A stretch of DNA of 64,000 nt from DAHVFK01 sp035310985 (GCA_035310985.1 DATGDH010000139.1:62001-126000), one strand, 5' to 3'. Positions 35,162 to 44,722 are shown, numbered from the stretch's first letter. Numbers and translations: made by a program. Notes: generated by a model not told the origin, from the letters alone.

Positions 35162-35971
35162 ATGTCCGCCGGCGCCGAGCTCACACCCTCCGAATACATC
35201 GGCCACCACCTCACTTTCCTCGCCAAGCCGGTCGGTCACGGCAGCTTCTGGGTGGTGCACGTCGATACCTTGGTCACCTCCGTGATCCTCGGCGTGCTTG
35301 GAATGGCTTTCTTCTGGTGGATCGTGCGCGGCGCGACCTCCGGCGTGCCGAACAAGCGACAGGCGTTTGTCGAGCTCGCGTTCGAGTTCATCGATGACCA
35401 GGTAAAGGGGATATTCACCCACGGCGACCGCAACAAGTTTGTCGCGCCGGCAGCGCTCACGGTGTTCGTCTGGGTATTGCTGATGAACGCGATGGACTGG
35501 CTGCCCGTGGACTTCATCGTTAAGGGGCTCGGCCTGGTGGGTCTGCCCGAGTGGCGCCCGGTGCCGACCGCGGACGTGAACACCACCTTTGCGCTCGCGC
35601 TATCGGTGTGGGTACTGATGATCTATTTCGCCATCAAGTCGAAGGGCTTGGGCGGCTGGATCCACGAGCTGTTCTGCGCTCCGTTCGGCTCCAATCCACT
35701 GCTGTGGGTGCCGAATCTGGCGTTCAACATCGTCGAGTACGTTTCGAAGCCGCTGTCGCACTCGCTGCGTCTGTTCGGCAACATGTTCGCCGGCGAGATC
35801 ATTTTTCTGCTGTTGTGGGTGTGGGCCTCGACCGGACTGGTCGGCACCTTCTTCGGCACGGCGCTTGGTCTGGGCTGGGCGATCTTCCACCTGCTGATCG
35901 TCGTTATCCAGGCGTTCATCTTCATGATGCTCACAGTCGCCTACATTTCGATGGCGCACGAGCATCACTGA
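35162..35971 (+). CDS. atpB: F1Fo ATP synthase subunit a
   Basis: Proton half-channel of Fo. 269 residues, about five to six membrane helices. The essential arginine is in LSHSLRLFGNMFAGE, the family signature; LLVVIQAFIFMMLTVAYISMAHEHH is the conserved end (here with LIVVIQAF). It lies 35 bases after atpI. Confidence 0.96.
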   Translation: MSAGAELTPSEYIGHHLTFLAKPVGHGSFWVVHVDTLVTSVILGVLGMAFFWWIVRGATSGVPNKRQAFVELAFEFIDDQVKGIFTHGDRNKFVAPAALTVFVWVLLMNAMDWLPVDFIVKGLGLVGLPEWRPVPTADVNTTFALALSVWVLMIYFAIKSKGLGGWIHELFCAPFGSNPLLWVPNLAFNIVEYVSKPLSHSLRLFGNMFAGEIIFLLLWVWASTGLVGTFFGTALGLGWAIFHLLIVVIQAFIFMMLTVAYISMAHEHH

Positions 35972-36012
35972 GCTTCACCTACAACTCTTTTCGCTCTGTA
36001 AAGGAAATCAAA

Positions 36013-36285
36013 ATGGAAAAGCTTCAAATGCTCGCGATGATCCAGGCCTACACCGGGATCGGCATCGGGCTGATGATCGGGCTCGGCGCGGCCGGCGCGT
36101 GCATCGGCATCGGCATCATGTGCAGCCGCTTCCTCGAGGCCGCGGCGCGCCAGCCCGAGCTCACCGCCTCGCTGCAGGCAAAAGTCTTCCTGCTGCTCGG
36201 CCTGATCGACGCCTCGTTCATCATCGGGGTCGGCCTCGCGATGCTATTCGCGTTCGGCAACCCGCTGCTCGGCGTCATCAAGTAA
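36013..36285 (+). CDS. atpE: F1Fo ATP synthase subunit c
   Basis: Proton-carrying rotor subunit, 90 residues, two membrane helices joined by the polar loop ARQPEL. Helix 1 has the glycine-rich GLGAAGACIGIGIM; helix 2 carries the ion-binding carboxylate D66 in LLGLIDASFIIGVGLA. An aspartate without the sodium-site pattern argues for proton coupling. ATG 36013 follows an AAGGA ribosome-binding site. Confidence 0.96.
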   Translation: MEKLQMLAMIQAYTGIGIGLMIGLGAAGACIGIGIMCSRFLEAAARQPELTASLQAKVFLLLGLIDASFIIGVGLAMLFAFGNPLLGVIK

Positions 36286-36325
36286 GGCGCGACGCGACCT
36301 ATTCATCAGGAAGTGAGGGGCAGGC

Positions 36326-36796
36326 ATGAACATCAATCTGAGCTTGTTTACACAAGCCGCCGCCTTCGCGCTGTTCATCTGGTTCACGGTCCGGTTCGTG
36401 TGGCCGCCGTTGCTGCGCGCCATCGAGAATCGGCAGAAGCAGATCGCCGACGGCCTCGCGGCCGGCGAAGAGGGCAGGAAGTCGCTCGAAGTATCGACGC
36501 GGGAAGCCGGGCAGATGATCGACGAAGCGCGTGGACGCGCGGCCGACATCGTTGCCCAGGCGGAGAAGCGCGCCGCCCAGCTTGTCGAGGAAGCGAAGCT
36601 CGCGGCTCGAGACGAGGGCGCGCGCGAGAAGGCCGCCGCCAAGGCTGACATTCAGCAAGAGGTTTCACGCGCCCGCGAGCAACTGCGCGAGCAGGTCGCG
36701 TCGCTTGCGGTCGCAGGCGCCGAGAAGATCCTCCGCCGCGAAGTCGACGCGAAGGCGCACGCACAGTTGCTCGAGTCGATCAAGGCGCAGCTCTGA
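36326..36796 (+). CDS. atpF: F1Fo ATP synthase subunit b
   Basis: Peripheral-stalk subunit, 156 residues: a single N-terminal membrane helix (5-25, LFTQAAAFALFIWFTVRFVW) followed by a long charged coiled coil (35-150). It is the standard b-subunit length. It lies 40 bases after atpE and is followed three bases later by atpH. Confidence 0.95.
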   Translation: MNINLSLFTQAAAFALFIWFTVRFVWPPLLRAIENRQKQIADGLAAGEEGRKSLEVSTREAGQMIDEARGRAADIVAQAEKRAAQLVEEAKLAARDEGAREKAAAKADIQQEVSRAREQLREQVASLAVAGAEKILRREVDAKAHAQLLESIKAQL

Positions 36797-36799
36797 TCC

Positions 36800-37336
36800 A
36801 TGGCCGAGCGCAGCACCATCGCAAGGCCCTACGCGGAAGCGGCATTCAGGATCGCCGACTCGTCGGGCAAGCTCCCTGAGTGGGCCACCATGCTCGCCGC
36901 GCTGGCAGAGGTCGCCGGTAACGAGAGGGTGAAAGCGGCCATTGCCGACCCGAACATGCCGGCGCCGAAAGTGGCGGGCGTGTTCATTTCAGTTCTGGCC
37001 GGAAAGCTGACTGGCGAGGCGGAAAACCTGGTGCGCGTGCTGGCGGAGAACAACCGTCTTGAGTTGCTCCCCGAGATCAGGGTCCAGTTCGAGGCGCTCA
37101 AGGACGAGCGCGAAGGCGTGGTCGAAGCCCGGATTATTTCTGCGTTCGAGCTCGACGCCGCGCAGCGATCTGAACTTACCAAGCTGCTCGAAAAGCACAC
37201 AGGCCGTAAGGTCCGCACCCGCGTGGACCTGGACAAGGAGCTGATCGGCGGCGTACGTGTCGTGATCGGCGACAAGGTTATTGACGCTTCCGTGCGCGCG
37301 CAGCTCAGCACGCTCGAGAGCGCATTGAAGGTTTAG
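36800..37336 (+). CDS. atpH: F1Fo ATP synthase subunit delta
   Basis: Links F1 to the peripheral stalk. 178 residues. N-terminal TIARPYAEAAFRIADSSGKL binds the alpha subunit N-terminus; the C-terminal HTGRKVRTRVDLDKELIGGVRVVIGDKVIDASVR is the family signature region. It lies within the atp operon between atpF and atpA. Confidence 0.96.
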   Translation: MAERSTIARPYAEAAFRIADSSGKLPEWATMLAALAEVAGNERVKAAIADPNMPAPKVAGVFISVLAGKLTGEAENLVRVLAENNRLELLPEIRVQFEALKDEREGVVEARIISAFELDAAQRSELTKLLEKHTGRKVRTRVDLDKELIGGVRVVIGDKVIDASVRAQLSTLESALKV

Positions 37337-37352
37337 CAACCAAGGAATCCTC

Positions 37353-38900
37353 ATGCAACTCAATCCGTCCGAAATATCGGAACTGATCAAGAGCCGGATT
37401 CAGAAACTCGATACCGGCGCGGAGATGCGCACGGAGGGCACCGTCGTGTCGGTGACCGATGGCATTTGCCGCGTTCACGGCCTGTCCGACGTCATGCAGG
37501 GCGAGATGCTCGCGTTCCCGAATGATACTTTCGGCCTGGCGCTCAACCTGGAACGCGACTCTGTCGGCGCGGTGATTCTCGGCGAATACGAGCACATCAC
37601 CGAGGGCGACACGGTCAAGTGCACGAGCAACATCCTGTCCGTCCCGGTCGGTCCCGAGCTGCTCGGGCGGGTAGTGAACTCGCTCGGCCAGCCGATCGAC
37701 GGCAAAGGCCCGGTCAACGCGAAGGAGACCGACGTCATCGAGAAGGTCGCGCCCGGTGTGATCTGGAGGAAGTCGGTGTCGCAACCGGTACAGACGGGAC
37801 TCAAGGCGATCGACGCCATGGTGCCGGTTGGCCGCGGGCAGCGCGAGCTGATCATCGGTGACCGCCAGACGGGCAAGACGGCGGTTGCGGTTGACACCAT
37901 CATTAATCAGAAGGGCAAGGACCTGATCTGCGTATACGTCGCGATCGGCCAGAAGGCTTCGACAATCGCCAACGTGGTGCGCAAGCTGGAGGAGCACAGC
38001 GCGATGGACTACACCATCGTGGTCGCCGCCTCCGCCTCGGAATCGGCGGCGATGCAGTACATTGCACCGTATTCCGGCTGCACCATGGGAGAGTACTTCC
38101 GCGATCGCGGCCAGGACGCGCTGATCATCTACGACGACCTGACCAAGCAGGCTTGGGCGTATCGCCAGGTGTCGCTGCTGTTGCGCCGCCCGCCAGGGCG
38201 CGAAGCCTACCCCGGCGACGTGTTCTACCTGCACAGCCGCCTGCTCGAGCGCGCCGCGCGCGTCAACGAAGAGTATGTCGAGCGCTTCACCCAGGGCAAG
38301 GTCAAGGGCAAGACCGGCTCGCTTACTGCGCTGCCGATCATCGAGACGCAAGCGGGTGACGTGACGGCGTTCGTGCCGACGAACGTCATCTCGATCACCG
38401 ACGGCCAGATCTTCCTCGAGTCGGATTTGTTCAACGCCGGCATCCGGCCCGCGATTAACGCCGGCATCTCGGTGTCGCGCGTGGGCGGCGCGGCGCAGAC
38501 CAAGATCATGAAGCGACGCGACACCGGCGGCGGCGTGCGCCTGGCGCTCGCGCAGTACCGGGAGCTTGCGGCCTTCGCGCAGTTCGCCTCGGATCTGGAC
38601 GAAGCCACGCGCAAGCAGCTCGAGCGCGGGCGCATGGTCACCGAGCTCATGAAGCAGCCGCAGTACTCCCCGCTTCAGGTCTGGGAGATGGCGCTGACGC
38701 TGTTCGGCGTGAACAACGCGTATTTCGACGATATCGATGTGAAAAAGGCGCTGGCCGCCGAAAAGTCGATGCGCGACTACATCAAGGACAAATACGCGGA
38801 TCTCGTCAAGCGTATGGAGGACAAGAAGGACCTCTCGGCGGATGACGAGAAGGCACTCAAGGCCGCGATCGAGGACTGGAAGAAGAGCGGCTCGTTCTGA
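37353..38900 (+). CDS. atpA: F1Fo ATP synthase subunit alpha
   Basis: Regulatory nucleotide-binding subunit of F1. 515 residues. P-loop IGDRQTGKTAVAVDTI; the alpha/beta family signature region is PAINAGISVSRVGGAAQ. It has a normal start (MQLNPSEISELIKSRIQKL). A 601-codon open frame on the opposite strand is a codon-bias shadow. Confidence 0.98.
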   Translation: MQLNPSEISELIKSRIQKLDTGAEMRTEGTVVSVTDGICRVHGLSDVMQGEMLAFPNDTFGLALNLERDSVGAVILGEYEHITEGDTVKCTSNILSVPVGPELLGRVVNSLGQPIDGKGPVNAKETDVIEKVAPGVIWRKSVSQPVQTGLKAIDAMVPVGRGQRELIIGDRQTGKTAVAVDTIINQKGKDLICVYVAIGQKASTIANVVRKLEEHSAMDYTIVVAASASESAAMQYIAPYSGCTMGEYFRDRGQDALIIYDDLTKQAWAYRQVSLLLRRPPGREAYPGDVFYLHSRLLERAARVNEEYVERFTQGKVKGKTGSLTALPIIETQAGDVTAFVPTNVISITDGQIFLESDLFNAGIRPAINAGISVSRVGGAAQTKIMKRRDTGGGVRLALAQYRELAAFAQFASDLDEATRKQLERGRMVTELMKQPQYSPLQVWEMALTLFGVNNAYFDDIDVKKALAAEKSMRDYIKDKYADLVKRMEDKKDLSADDEKALKAAIEDWKKSGSF

Positions 38901-38915
38901 GCCGGGGTAAGCGCC

Positions 38916-39779
38916 ATGCCGGGCACCAAAGAGATCCGCAACAAGATCAAGAGTGTGCAGAACACTCGGAAGATCACGAAGGCGATGGAGATGGTTTCCG
39001 CCTCGAAGATGCGCAAGGCGCAGGAGCGCATGCGCGCGACGCGACCCTATGGCGAGAAGATCCGCAATGTGGCAGCGCACATCAGCCATGCCAATCCGGA
39101 ATACCGCCACCCGTTCCTGGTGGACCGCGATTCGGTCAAGGGTGTTGGCCTGATCCTGATCACCACCGACAAGGGGCTTTGCGGTGGCCTGAACACGAAC
39201 GTCCAGCGCATGGTGCTGAACAGCTACAAGGAATGGCAGGCGCAGGGCGAGCAGATCGAGGTCTGTTGCCTCGGGAACAAGGGGCTGGGGTTCATGCAGC
39301 GCCTGGGGGCCAACGTCGTCTCGCAGGTCGTGCAGCTCGGCGACCGGCCTCAGCTCGACAAGCTGATCGGCGCGGTGCGGGTGATGCTCGAAGGCTTCGT
39401 CGAGAATCGCTTCGATAGGGTCATGATCGCGTACACGCGCTTCATAAACACCATGAAGCAGGAGCCGATCATGGAGCAGCTCCTGCCGCTTACTGGCGAG
39501 CGTATGGGCGCGCCCGAGGGCGCTTGGGACTACCTGTACGAGCCGGAGGCGCAGAGCGTCCTCGAGCAGGTGCTGACGCGCTATATCGAGTGGATCATCG
39601 TGCAGGCACTGGCGGAGAACATGGCCTCGGAGCAGTCGGCGCGTATGGTGGCGATGAAGGCCGCGTCCGACAACGCGGATACTCTGATCGACGAGCTCAC
39701 GCTGATTTACAACAAGAACCGGCAGGCCGGGATCACCAAGGAACTCTCGGAAATCGTCGGCGGCGCGGCCGCCGTATAA
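38916..39779 (+). CDS. atpG: F1Fo ATP synthase subunit gamma
   Basis: Central rotor shaft of F1. 287 residues, long N- and C-terminal helices. Starts MPGTKEIRNKIKSVQNTRKITKAMEMV and ends with NKNRQAGITKELSEIVGGAAAV, the family C-terminal signature. It lies 15 bases after atpA. Confidence 0.97.
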   Translation: MPGTKEIRNKIKSVQNTRKITKAMEMVSASKMRKAQERMRATRPYGEKIRNVAAHISHANPEYRHPFLVDRDSVKGVGLILITTDKGLCGGLNTNVQRMVLNSYKEWQAQGEQIEVCCLGNKGLGFMQRLGANVVSQVVQLGDRPQLDKLIGAVRVMLEGFVENRFDRVMIAYTRFINTMKQEPIMEQLLPLTGERMGAPEGAWDYLYEPEAQSVLEQVLTRYIEWIIVQALAENMASEQSARMVAMKAASDNADTLIDELTLIYNKNRQAGITKELSEIVGGAAAV

Positions 39780-39804
39780 CGGAATCTAGGTCTAGGAAAA
39801 CCTC

Positions 39805-41235
39805 ATGTCACAAGCACAAGGCACCATCGTACAGTGCATCGGCGCGGTCACCGATATCGAATTTCCGCGCGAGGCGATGCCCAAGATCTACGACGCGCTG
39901 GTCCTCTCCGACACTGGCGAGAAGGGACTCGCCGAACAGGGACTGACCTTCGAGGTCGAGCAGCAGCTCGGTGACGGCATCGTGCGCTGCATCGCAATGG
40001 GCTCCGCCGACGGACTGCGCCGCGGCATGAAGGTCAACAATACCGGCGCGCCCATCTCGGTGCCGGTCGGAAAAGCGACGCTCGGTCGCATCATGGACGT
40101 GCTCGGCCGCCCGATTGACGAAGGCGGTCCGATCCAGACGAAGGAGCGCCGCTCGATCCACCAGGCCGCGCCCAAGTTCGACGAGCTCTCGCCTTCGATC
40201 GAGCTGCTCGAAACTGGCATCAAGGTGATCGACCTCATCTGCCCGTTTGCCAAGGGAGGCAAGATCGGCCTGTTTGGCGGCGCGGGCGTAGGCAAGACCG
40301 TGACGATGCTCGAGCTGATCAACAACATTGCCACCAAGCACAGCGGCCTTTCTGTGTTCGCCGGCGTGGGCGAGCGCACGCGCGAAGGCAATGACTTCTA
40401 CCACGAGATGATCGAGGCCGAAGTCATCAAGACCGACAATCTTCAGGAGTCGAAGGTCGCCATGGTGTTCGGCCAAATGAACGAGCCGCCTGGCAACCGG
40501 CTGCGCGTCGGACTGACCGGCTTGACGATGGCGGAATCGTTCCGCGACGAAGGGCGCGACATCCTGCTGTTCATCGACAACATCTACCGCTTCACGCTCG
40601 CGGGCACCGAAGTGAGCGCGCTGCTCGGACGCATGCCTTCGGCGGTCGGCTACCAGCCGACGCTCGCCGAAGAGATGGGCCGCCTGCAGGAGCGCATCAC
40701 CTCGACCAAGACCGGCTCCATCACGTCGATCCAGGCCGTGTACGTGCCCGCGGACGACCTGACCGATCCGTCGCCGGCGACCACCTTCGGCCACCTCGAC
40801 GCGACGGTGGTACTGTCGCGCGATATCGCGTCACTCGGAATCTATCCCGCGGTCGATCCGCTCGATTCGACCTCGCGGCAGGTCGATCCGAACACCATCG
40901 GCGAGGAACACTACAACACCACGCGCGCGGTGCAGGCGACGCTGCAGCGCTACAAGGAGTTGCGCGACATCATCGCGATTCTGGGCATGGACGAGCTCTC
41001 GCCCGAGGACAAGCTCGCGGTGGCGCGTGCGCGCAAGATACAGCGCTTCCTCTCTCAGCCGTTCACGGTGGCGCAGAACTTCACGGGCACTCCCGGGAAA
41101 TACGTGTCGCTCAAGGACTCGATCAAGGGCTTCAACATGATCGTCAACGGCGAGTGCGACAGCCTTCCCGAGCAGGCCTTCTACATGGTCGGCACGATCG
41201 AGGAAGCGTTCGAGAAGGCGAAGACCCTCCAGTAA
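39805..41235 (+). CDS. atpD: F1Fo ATP synthase subunit beta
   Basis: Catalytic subunit of F1. 476 residues. P-loop GLFGGAGVGKTVTMLEL; catalytic glutamate in GVGERTREGNDFYHEM; LLFIDNIYRFTLAGTEVSALLGRMPSAVGYQPTLAEEM is conserved, where the common FQFTQAG form of the DELSEED-proximal segment is here YRFTLAG. The DELSEED loop reads DELSPED. Confidence 0.97.
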   Translation: MSQAQGTIVQCIGAVTDIEFPREAMPKIYDALVLSDTGEKGLAEQGLTFEVEQQLGDGIVRCIAMGSADGLRRGMKVNNTGAPISVPVGKATLGRIMDVLGRPIDEGGPIQTKERRSIHQAAPKFDELSPSIELLETGIKVIDLICPFAKGGKIGLFGGAGVGKTVTMLELINNIATKHSGLSVFAGVGERTREGNDFYHEMIEAEVIKTDNLQESKVAMVFGQMNEPPGNRLRVGLTGLTMAESFRDEGRDILLFIDNIYRFTLAGTEVSALLGRMPSAVGYQPTLAEEMGRLQERITSTKTGSITSIQAVYVPADDLTDPSPATTFGHLDATVVLSRDIASLGIYPAVDPLDSTSRQVDPNTIGEEHYNTTRAVQATLQRYKELRDIIAILGMDELSPEDKLAVARARKIQRFLSQPFTVAQNFTGTPGKYVSLKDSIKGFNMIVNGECDSLPEQAFYMVGTIEEAFEKAKTLQ

Positions 41236-41246
41236 GGCGAGCCCAC

Positions 41247-41666
41247 ATGGCAACCACCATGCACGTCGACGTGGTCAGCGCGGAAGAATCCATCTTCTCG
41301 GGCGAGGCGGAGTTCGTCGTGCTGCCGGGCGAGGTCGGCGAGCTCGGCGTCTATCCGCGCCACACACCGCTCATCACCCGCATCCGTCCCGGCACGGTGC
41401 GCATCACTCCGGCGGGCGGTGGGGAGGAGCAGCTGATCTTCGTAGCCGGCGGCATTCTCGAGATCCAGCCGCAGGTCGTGACGGTGCTCGCCGACACCGC
41501 GATACGCGGCCACGACCTGGACGAGGCCAAGGCGCTTGAAGCGCAGAAGCGCGCGGCCGAAGCGCGCGCGAAGGCGAAGGACAAGGAAGAAGTCGCGACC
41601 GTCGAAGCCGAGCTCTCGATGCTCGCGGCGCAGCTCGCGGCGATCCGCAAGCTGCGCAGGAAGTGA
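41247..41666 (+). CDS. atpC: F1Fo ATP synthase subunit epsilon
   Basis: Inhibitory rotor subunit, 139 residues: N-terminal beta sandwich (MHVDVVSAEESIFSGEAEFVVLPGEVGELGV, HTPLITRIRPG) and a C-terminal helical hairpin rich in Ala, Lys and Glu. ATG 41247 is 11 bases after the atpD stop. It ends the operon; only three bases separate it from the convergent acyl-CoA ligase stop and no terminator hairpin is visible. Confidence 0.96.
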   Translation: MATTMHVDVVSAEESIFSGEAEFVVLPGEVGELGVYPRHTPLITRIRPGTVRITPAGGGEEQLIFVAGGILEIQPQVVTVLADTAIRGHDLDEAKALEAQKRAAEARAKAKDKEEVATVEAELSMLAAQLAAIRKLRRK

Positions 41667-41669
41667 CGC

Positions 41670-43226
41670 TCAGGTGCGTGCGCGGGCCGCGGCGCCGCGG
41701 TAGCGCTCGCGCAGCAGGCGCTTGTACAGCTTTCCCGTAGGGTGGCGGGGCAGCTCGGGCTCGAAATCGACCGAGCGCGGGCACTTGATATGCGAGAGGT
41801 TGTCGCGGCAGTAGGCCATCAGTTCTGCCGCGAGCGCGGGACCGGCCTCGCGCCAGTCGGTCGGCTGCACGACCGCCTTTACCTCCTCGCCCAAGTCTTC
41901 GTTCGGCACGCCGAGCACGGCGACGTCCGCGACCTTCGGATGGGCGACGAGAAGATTCTCGACCTCCTGCGGGTAGACGTTCACCCCGCCGCTGATGATC
42001 ATGTAGTCCTTGCGGTCCGTGAGGTAGAGGTAGCCTTCGGCGTCCAGGTGCCCGACGTCGCTAAGCGTCGACCAGCCCTCACGGCTGCGCGAGGCAGCGG
42101 TCTTCTTGGGGTCGTTGTGATACTCGAACGCGGGACCGTTCGCGAAATAAATGGTCCCCGTCTCGCCCGGCGGTAGCGGCCTGCCCTCGTCGTCAAGAAT
42201 GCGCACTTCGCCCAGCAGCGCGCGACCGACCGTGCCCTTGTGCGCGAGCCACTCCTGCGAATTACAGGCAACGTAGCCGTTGCCCTCAGTGCCGGCGTAG
42301 TACTCGTACAGCACGGGACCCCACCAGCGGATCATCTCCTCCTTCACCGGTACGGGACAGGGCGCGGCGGCGTGGATCGCGACTTTGAGCGAGCTTACGT
42401 CGTAGCGTGCTCGCACTTCGGCCGGAAGTTTCAGCATGCGCACGAACATGGTCGGCACCCACTGGCTGTGCGTGACGCGGTGCCGCTCGATGAGCGCCAG
42501 CGCTTCCTCGGCATCGAAGTGCTCCATCAATACCGAGGTTCCTCCGCAACGCATGACCGTAATGTTGAAGCGCAGCGGCGCCGCGTGATAAAGGGGCGCG
42601 GGCGAGAGGTAGACCGAGTCCGGGCCCAGGCCGTACAGCTTCCTGGCGAGCGCGAGTAGCGGCGTGGGGGCGTCGATCGCCTCGTCGAGAAGCTCGGTCT
42701 TGATGCCTTTGGGACGACCCGTCGTGCCGGAAGAGTAAAGCATGTCGCGCCCCGCGCTTTGGTCGCCGATGCGAGCGCGCGGCTGCGCGCCCGCCGCCTC
42801 CTCCCAACGCCGGTAGCCGGGGAGCGCGCCGCCGACCGAAAGGCGCAGTGCGAGCTGCGGCACTCGCTCGACGAGCCCCGCCGCAGCTTCGGCGAGGCTC
42901 GCCGAGATAATGAACGCCTTGGCACCGCAATCGCGCAGGATGTACTCGGCTTCCTGCAGCGCGAGCCGCGTGCTCATCGCGGTGAAGAGCAGGCCCGAAC
43001 GCTGCGCGGCGAAGCAGATTTCGAAGTAGCGCGCATTGTTGTCCATCATGAGCGCGACGTGATCGCCGCGCGCCAGACCGCAGGCCCTGAACAACTGCGC
43101 ACCCTGGTTGGAGCGCTCCTCGAGCTCGCGATAGGTGACCACCTCGCCGGAGCGCGCCATGACGTACGCCGGCTTGTCGGGCGTGCGTGCGGCGTGGTGG
43201 CAGGGATGGAGCAGGTCTGCGTCCAT
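41670..43226 (-). CDS. AMP-dependent acyl-CoA synthetase/ligase
   Basis: Activates a carboxylic acid to its CoA thioester through an acyl-adenylate. 518 residues. Core motifs: A3 MLYSSGTTGRPKGI, A5 YEYYAGTEGNG, A7/A8 SDVGHLDAEGYLYLTDRKDYMI and A10 PTGKLYKR with the catalytic lysine. ATG 43226 gives MDADLLHPCHHAARTPDKPAYV; longer starts to 43274 would overlap the divergent KS-DUF35 gene. The substrate cannot be set from sequence. Its position, divergent from the KS-DUF35/thiolase genes with a 37-base gap, suggests it supplies their CoA substrate. Confidence 0.9.
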   Translation of the reverse strand: MDADLLHPCHHAARTPDKPAYVMARSGEVVTYRELEERSNQGAQLFRACGLARGDHVALMMDNNARYFEICFAAQRSGLLFTAMSTRLALQEAEYILRDCGAKAFIISASLAEAAAGLVERVPQLALRLSVGGALPGYRRWEEAAGAQPRARIGDQSAGRDMLYSSGTTGRPKGIKTELLDEAIDAPTPLLALARKLYGLGPDSVYLSPAPLYHAAPLRFNITVMRCGGTSVLMEHFDAEEALALIERHRVTHSQWVPTMFVRMLKLPAEVRARYDVSSLKVAIHAAAPCPVPVKEEMIRWWGPVLYEYYAGTEGNGYVACNSQEWLAHKGTVGRALLGEVRILDDEGRPLPPGETGTIYFANGPAFEYHNDPKKTAASRSREGWSTLSDVGHLDAEGYLYLTDRKDYMIISGGVNVYPQEVENLLVAHPKVADVAVLGVPNEDLGEEVKAVVQPTDWREAGPALAAELMAYCRDNLSHIKCPRSVDFEPELPRHPTGKLYKRLLRERYRGAAARART

Positions 43227-43263
43227 GGCTTGGCGTCGCGAGTGTTGCATAATCCCGGACACC

Positions 43264-44712
43264 ATGACGAACACTTTTGGAATTCTCTCCTACGGTGCCT
43301 ACATCCCCCGGCGCCGGCTGCAACGCAAGGCGATCGCCGCGGCGAACACTTGGTTCAATCCGGCGCTGCGCGGGCTCGCCAAGGGCGAGCGCGCGATGGC
43401 CAACTGGGACGAGGACGCGGTCACCATGGCCGTCGAAGCGGCCCGCGACTGTCTCAGCGGCATGACAACCGTTACACCGGCCCAGCTGATGCTCGCCTCG
43501 ACGACGCATCCCTACGATGACAGGCAGAACGCAGGGATCGTGGCGACTGCGCTGCACTTGGGCTCCGCCCTGCGCGCCCTCGACGTGACCGGCAGCCAGC
43601 GCGCCGGCAGCTCGGCGCTTATGACCGCGCTTGCTACGGGCGCGAACGTCGTCGTCACGGCAGGCGAGCACCGGCTCGCCAAGGCGGCGAGCCCACAGGA
43701 AATGCATTACGGCGACGGCGCGGCGGCGCTGCTCGTCGGGCGCGGCGCGCCGATCGCGCGCCTGGTCGCCGCGCACAGCGAGACGGTGGACTTCGTGCAC
43801 CAGTACCGGGGCCGCGACCGCGCGCACGACTACATGTGGGAGGAGCGGTGGATCCGCGACGAGGGCTACATGAAGATCGTGCCCGCGGCGCTCGCGACGC
43901 TTTTCAACGCGAGCGGCGCTTCCCCAGGGGCCGTGACGCACTTCTGCATGCCATGCACGCTATCGCGCGTTGCCGCCGGCGTCGCCAAGCGCGCCGGAAT
44001 CGCCGAGAGCGCCCTGCGCGACAACCTCGCCGCGGTGTGCGGCGACACCGGCGCCGCGCATCCGCTGCTCATGCTCGCTCAGGCGCTCGAGGAGTCGAAG
44101 CCCGGCGACCGGATCGTCGTCGCCGCGTTCGGCCAGGGCTGCGATGCGCTGCTGTTCGAGGTCACCGATGCCGTGCGCGAACTGCCCGCGCGCCGCGGGG
44201 TGCGGGGTGCGCTCGCCCGGCGCAAGGAAGAGACTAACTACGAGCGCTTTCTCGCGTTCAACGACCACATCGCGCTCGATCGCGGCATGCGCGCCGAGGT
44301 CGATCACGGCACGCCGCTCTCGACGCTGTACCGCAACCGCGAGATGGTCACCGGCCTCGTGGGCGGGCGCTGCCGCAACTGCGGCACGCTGCAATTCCCG
44401 CGCGGGCGCTACTGCGTCAACCCGAAGTGCAACGCGCTCGATTCGCAGGACGATCACCCGTTCTCCGAGGTGGGCGCGAAGGTGATGTCGTACACGGCCG
44501 ACGCGCTCACCTACAGTCCCGATCCGCCGGCCTACTACGGCATGATCCAGTTCGACGGAGGGGGACGCATGATGGCCGACTTCGCCGACGTCGACGATGG
44601 CAAGGTCGAGGTGGGCATGCCGATGCGCATGATGTTCCGCGTCAAGGAGCACGATGCTGCGCGCGGCTTCGTGCGATACTTTTGGAAGGCCGCACCCGCA
44701 GGTAACCAGTAG
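43264..44712 (+). CDS. Ketosynthase-III/HMG-CoA-synthase-like protein fused to DUF35 OB-fold domain, lacking the catalytic Cys
   Basis: A 482-residue fusion. Residues 1-300 have the KAS III/HMG-CoA synthase thiolase fold (GILSYGAYIPRRRL; MHYGDGAAALLVG). Where FabH has AACAGF and HMG-CoA synthase NACYGG, this protein reads DVTGSQRAGSSAL (107-119): the nucleophilic cysteine is replaced, by Q112 in my alignment. The active-site histidine is plausibly H226 in THFCMP, and the FabH Asn position (GNT) reads GDT (260-262). Residues 360-470 are a DUF35 module: rubredoxin-like zinc ribbon C370, C373, C384, C389, then an OB fold. DUF35 is a CoA-binding scaffold in archaeal thiolase/HMG-CoA synthase and steroid retro-aldolase complexes. 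A non-condensing or retro-aldol role is inferred. A thiolase follows 10 bases later. Confidence 0.8.
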   Translation: MTNTFGILSYGAYIPRRRLQRKAIAAANTWFNPALRGLAKGERAMANWDEDAVTMAVEAARDCLSGMTTVTPAQLMLASTTHPYDDRQNAGIVATALHLGSALRALDVTGSQRAGSSALMTALATGANVVVTAGEHRLAKAASPQEMHYGDGAAALLVGRGAPIARLVAAHSETVDFVHQYRGRDRAHDYMWEERWIRDEGYMKIVPAALATLFNASGASPGAVTHFCMPCTLSRVAAGVAKRAGIAESALRDNLAAVCGDTGAAHPLLMLAQALEESKPGDRIVVAAFGQGCDALLFEVTDAVRELPARRGVRGALARRKEETNYERFLAFNDHIALDRGMRAEVDHGTPLSTLYRNREMVTGLVGGRCRNCGTLQFPRGRYCVNPKCNALDSQDDHPFSEVGAKVMSYTADALTYSPDPPAYYGMIQFDGGGRMMADFADVDDGKVEVGMPMRMMFRVKEHDAARGFVRYFWKAAPAGNQ

Positions 44713-44722
44713 GAGGTCCGAC

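Noticed and set aside
37305..39110. 601-codon open frame on the minus strand across atpA
   Set aside because: It is antisense to a certain gene with conserved motifs, and GC-rich codon bias keeps opposite-strand frames open. Composition (Arg, His, Val rich) fits no family.
42286..43941. 551-codon minus-strand frame over the KS-DUF35 and ligase genes
   Set aside because: Out-of-frame shadow of the ligase on the same strand; no family signature.
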